Shown: one piece after another, positions 51,255 to 53,281 of the stretch
How the letters are laid out: every line of letters begins with the position of its first letter
How positions within the stretch are numbered: the first letter of the stretch is position 1
Assembly: GCA_014360195.1 (NCBI GenBank)
Contig: JACIXY010000021.1
Coordinates: 1 to 53,281 of the forward strand
Source of the DNA: Bacillota bacterium
Lineage (GTDB): Bacteria; Bacillota; SHA-98; UBA4971
Length of the DNA: 53,281 bases
Reading direction: 5' to 3'
Program-made: the position numbers and the translations under genes
Notes under the pieces: generated by a model
What the model saw: only the letters and a program-made list of their open reading frames with translations
Databases searched by the model: none
What the model was told of the DNA's origin: nothing

Positions 51255-52526
51255 TCAATCGTCCAGGTCCCACATGAGGAGACCCGCAGGTGCTTTCGGC
51301 AGGAAATAGGTCGTTTTCCGCGGAAAAAGATAACCCTCGCGCGCCTTTTTCAGGATTTCACTTGCGGGGATCGCTGGGGGGAAGACGGCGACTTGCATCC
51401 TGCCGGACGCTATTGCAGCCAGCCCCGCCGGGCCGTTGTGGATGTATGCAACCTCGCATGCGGCGTCGCATGCGGCGTCCAGGACAGCCTTCCTGCGCGA
51501 CACCGCTTCCTCAGCGATCTCGAGGTCGAGACGCCTCAGCATTTCGGGCGTGTCGCCGTCGTAGGCCAGGATCCACAGACTAGCGCGCGTCACAACCGCA
51601 AACGAGGTCTTGCCACCCGAACACGAGATCTGGGAGCAAAGCCACGTCCACAGCCGGCGTGCGGCGTCCTCGCCGGACCCAGGTGTGAATGGCCTCGTGT
51701 CGATGATGTCGAAGGCCGAGAGTACCCTCGCCACGAGGTCGGCCTCCGAGCCTTCGGGCCATCCAGCGATGACCCTGTGCGTCGGGAGCACTACCACGCC
51801 GGGGTCCGAGGTGGAGACAAGGGCCGCCAGGATACGCATGTGCCTTGGGTCCCCGGTCTCCCGAGCCAATCTCTTCATCGATTCGCACCTGTGGTGACCG
51901 TCCGCGATGACGACCGGGCCCGAGCCGACCGCTTGCATGATGGCGGCCGAGCTCGCCTCGTCGCGGATGCGCCACACCCTGAGGGCCTCCGCTGGCAAGG
52001 TTGCCGAAAGGTCCGGCCCAGACGCGGCTCGCAGGCAAGCGAGCGTCGACGCCACCTTCCCGGAGGGGTCCTCATAGAGGCCGAGCATCGGGCTTGGGAG
52101 GGCGTGGCTCGCGCGGAGAAGATTCATGCGGTCCTCCTTCGCGTGGGCCATGGTTTCCTCGTGGGGCAGGACGCCCTCGCTCAGGTCTAGAAGGCCCATT
52201 ACCGCCGTTCGCGTGTATCTCGTGCCTTGCCACTCGAACTCGTGCTCGCACAGGTACAGGGATGGCTCGGAGTCAATAGCGAGCACGCCTTCCCGGCGCC
52301 ACGTTCTCCACAGTCTCGCCGCATTTTCGTAGGGAGCCGGGTCCTGTCCGCCCGGCGGCGGTATGGTGAGCTCCAGGCGGACGACGTTCTTAGGATGGCG
52401 GTCCGCAAGGCGCCTCCCCTCCTCGGTGTCGACGACGTCGTAAGGCGGCGCGATGACGGCACCGAGATCCGCGCCCACCTTGCGAGGGTCATAGTAAACC
52501 GCCCTAAAAGGCATAAGCTTCGCCAT
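51255..52526 (-). CDS. DUF1015 family protein
   Basis: The 423-residue cytoplasmic protein is a full-length DUF1015 member: MAKLMPFRAVYYDPRKVGAD, then VIAPPYDVVDTEEG at residues 25-40, HPKNVVRLELTIP, LPHEETMAHAKEDRMNLLRA, VVIADGHHRCESMKRLARET (the DGHHR hallmark) and VVLPTHRVIAG. The family is common in anaerobes directly downstream of phosphoglycerate dehydrogenase genes; its biochemical role is unknown, but the pairing suggests serine metabolism. AAGGAGG lies eight bases before the ATG. The stop of the truncated serA is two bases upstream, so they were one operon. Confidence 0.95.
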   Translation of the reverse strand: MAKLMPFRAVYYDPRKVGADLGAVIAPPYDVVDTEEGRRLADRHPKNVVRLELTIPPPGGQDPAPYENAARLWRTWRREGVLAIDSEPSLYLCEHEFEWQGTRYTRTAVMGLLDLSEGVLPHEETMAHAKEDRMNLLRASHALPSPMLGLYEDPSGKVASTLACLRAASGPDLSATLPAEALRVWRIRDEASSAAIMQAVGSGPVVIADGHHRCESMKRLARETGDPRHMRILAALVSTSDPGVVVLPTHRVIAGWPEGSEADLVARVLSAFDIIDTRPFTPGSGEDAARRLWTWLCSQISCSGGKTSFAVVTRASLWILAYDGDTPEMLRRLDLEIAEEAVSRRKAVLDAACDAACEVAYIHNGPAGLAAIASGRMQVAVFPPAIPASEILKKAREGYLFPRKTTYFLPKAPAGLLMWDLDD

Positions 52527-52528
52527 GG

Positions 52529-53083
52529 TCAACCTCCTTGCGCCGCCCCGGCCTGAGAATCGGGGCGTTCGAGGTAGACAGGCTTCACCGAGAGCACGCC
52601 CGCGAGGCGGGCTATCTCGGTTACCGCTTCCGGCGGAGCTGGGGAGTCTATTCCAAGGACCATGATGGCGTCCCCTCCCTTCACCTTCCTCGCGACCTGC
52701 ATCTCGGAGATGTTCACTCTGGCCTTCCCAAGCGTCGTGCCGACCATGCCGATTATGCCCGGCTGATCCACATGCGGACAGACGAGCATGTATGGAGTGA
52801 AGGCCATGTCCAGGCGGTACCCGTCGATCTGAACCAATCGCGGCACCTGTCTCGCAGAGAGGACTCCCGCGACCAGCCTCGTCCCCTTGTTCGTTGAGGT
52901 TTCGACGGAGATTTCGTTCGGATTCCCGTCCCCGTCGGACACGCGGGTCTCGCTTATGGCAATACCCCTTTCCTTCGTGAGTATCGGGGCGTTCACCACG
53001 TTCACATCGTCCCCGAGAAGCGGAGAGAGCACGCCCCATGCCCTGACACCAGGGGCCGTCCCACACATGAGGCGGCCCCCCAA
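52529..53083 (-). pseudogene. serA: C-terminal third of D-3-phosphoglycerate dehydrogenase
   Basis: From about 53035 downward the frame matches the regulatory end of SerA: the intervening (ASB) domain GVLSPLLGDDVNVVNAPILT, then KERGIAISETRVSD, and the ACT domain MLVCPHVDQPGIIGMVGTTL, then VNISEMQVARKVKGGDAIMV. The substrate-binding and NAD domains (about 310 residues) that should precede it are absent. The bases from 53084 to the window end do not encode them in any frame, and the first 15 residues of the open frame do not fit either. So the gene is broken at about 53035 by a rearrangement or by a misassembly. It cannot make serine precursor as it stands, though a lone ACT protein could be translated. 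Confidence 0.85.
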
Positions 53084-53281
53084 GTCCTCGCCTCTCCCAA
53101 TCCTACGTCACGAATCACCTGACCAACTCTTGATCGTCTATTGTGACGCGTAACAGAGACGGTCAGGAGAGCGCGAGATGGGACACTCTCAGCCACGCTC
53201 AGCTTCCCAGGCTACCCGCTGACCTTCCGTACGGCTGCCGAAGCGAGAAAAGTATCTCGCCCAGCAAAGCTATAAGGGTAC
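53084..53281. other. Sequence replacing the front of serA
   Basis: No SerA catalytic-domain motif (for example the GLGRIG nucleotide-binding turn) appears in any frame. All frames have stops within 60 codons. The origin is unknown. Confidence 0.5.

Overview
The window looks like chromosomal DNA of a GC-rich, probably anaerobic Bacillota (Clostridia or Limnochordia-like). The pointers are strong AGGAGG ribosome binding sites with frequent GTG and TTG starts, a classical T-box leader, a CD1871A-type CXXC protein beside a NapH-like polyferredoxin, DegV, a SerA/DUF1015 pair and many amino-acid and sugar-acid uptake genes. There is no rRNA and no CRISPR array.

Layout. 1-5300: a membrane protein, a decayed excisionase-like ORF and a PHP phosphoesterase, then a graveyard of mobile DNA: a cut-off secretion signal, a frameshifted TnpB-like remnant, an internally deleted IS256-type transposase and the 3' end of a tRNA-Arg followed by a good terminator. 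5890-10200: an LspA-like membrane protein, a CPBP protease gene broken by one in-frame TAG, an unknown protein, an IS3-like remnant and DegV. 10450-20300: a peptide-uptake and hydrolysis block: DppC, DppB, a DppA-like lipoprotein, an amidohydrolase, a creatininase-family hydrolase and an IclR regulator on the minus strand, then an exported M20 amidohydrolase on the plus strand behind a T-box leader with a CUC (Leu) specifier. 20500-29600: NlpC/P60 lipoprotein, aldo/keto reductase, an odd tRNA-like gene, an S2P protease with a small partner gene, cupin, an unusual iron-type alcohol dehydrogenase and a split redox pair (CD1871A protein and polyferredoxin).

29700-43300: a long minus-strand sugar-acid cluster. 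A ribose-type ABC importer with two different permeases (RbsA, two RbsC, RbsB-like) sits with KDG kinase, KDPG aldolase, a zinc dehydrogenase, a fumarate-reductase-like flavoprotein and an OYE-like Fe-S flavoenzyme. A divergent IclR regulator sits at the aldolase end and a broken MFS transporter lies behind it. The genes suggest uptake of a sugar acid, redox conversion to 2-keto-3-deoxygluconate, phosphorylation and cleavage to pyruvate and glyceraldehyde-3-phosphate.

43400-53281: a protein made almost wholly of heptad repeats, a large beta-CASP metallo-beta-lactamase nuclease with a duplicated C-terminal domain, then about 1 kb of non-coding DNA made of some 28 imperfect palindromes on the theme CTGGTCCCCAGGGGACCAG, organised as a higher-order repeat of about 221 bp. 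It is followed by an Uma2 nuclease-fold protein, a lone Dam-type adenine methyltransferase, DUF1015 and the C-terminal third of SerA, whose catalytic part is absent. The palindrome array is the most unusual object in the window. At least three families of short dispersed repeats link distant intergenic regions, and several conserved enzymes carry low-complexity inserts, so this genome appears unusually tolerant of repeat expansion.
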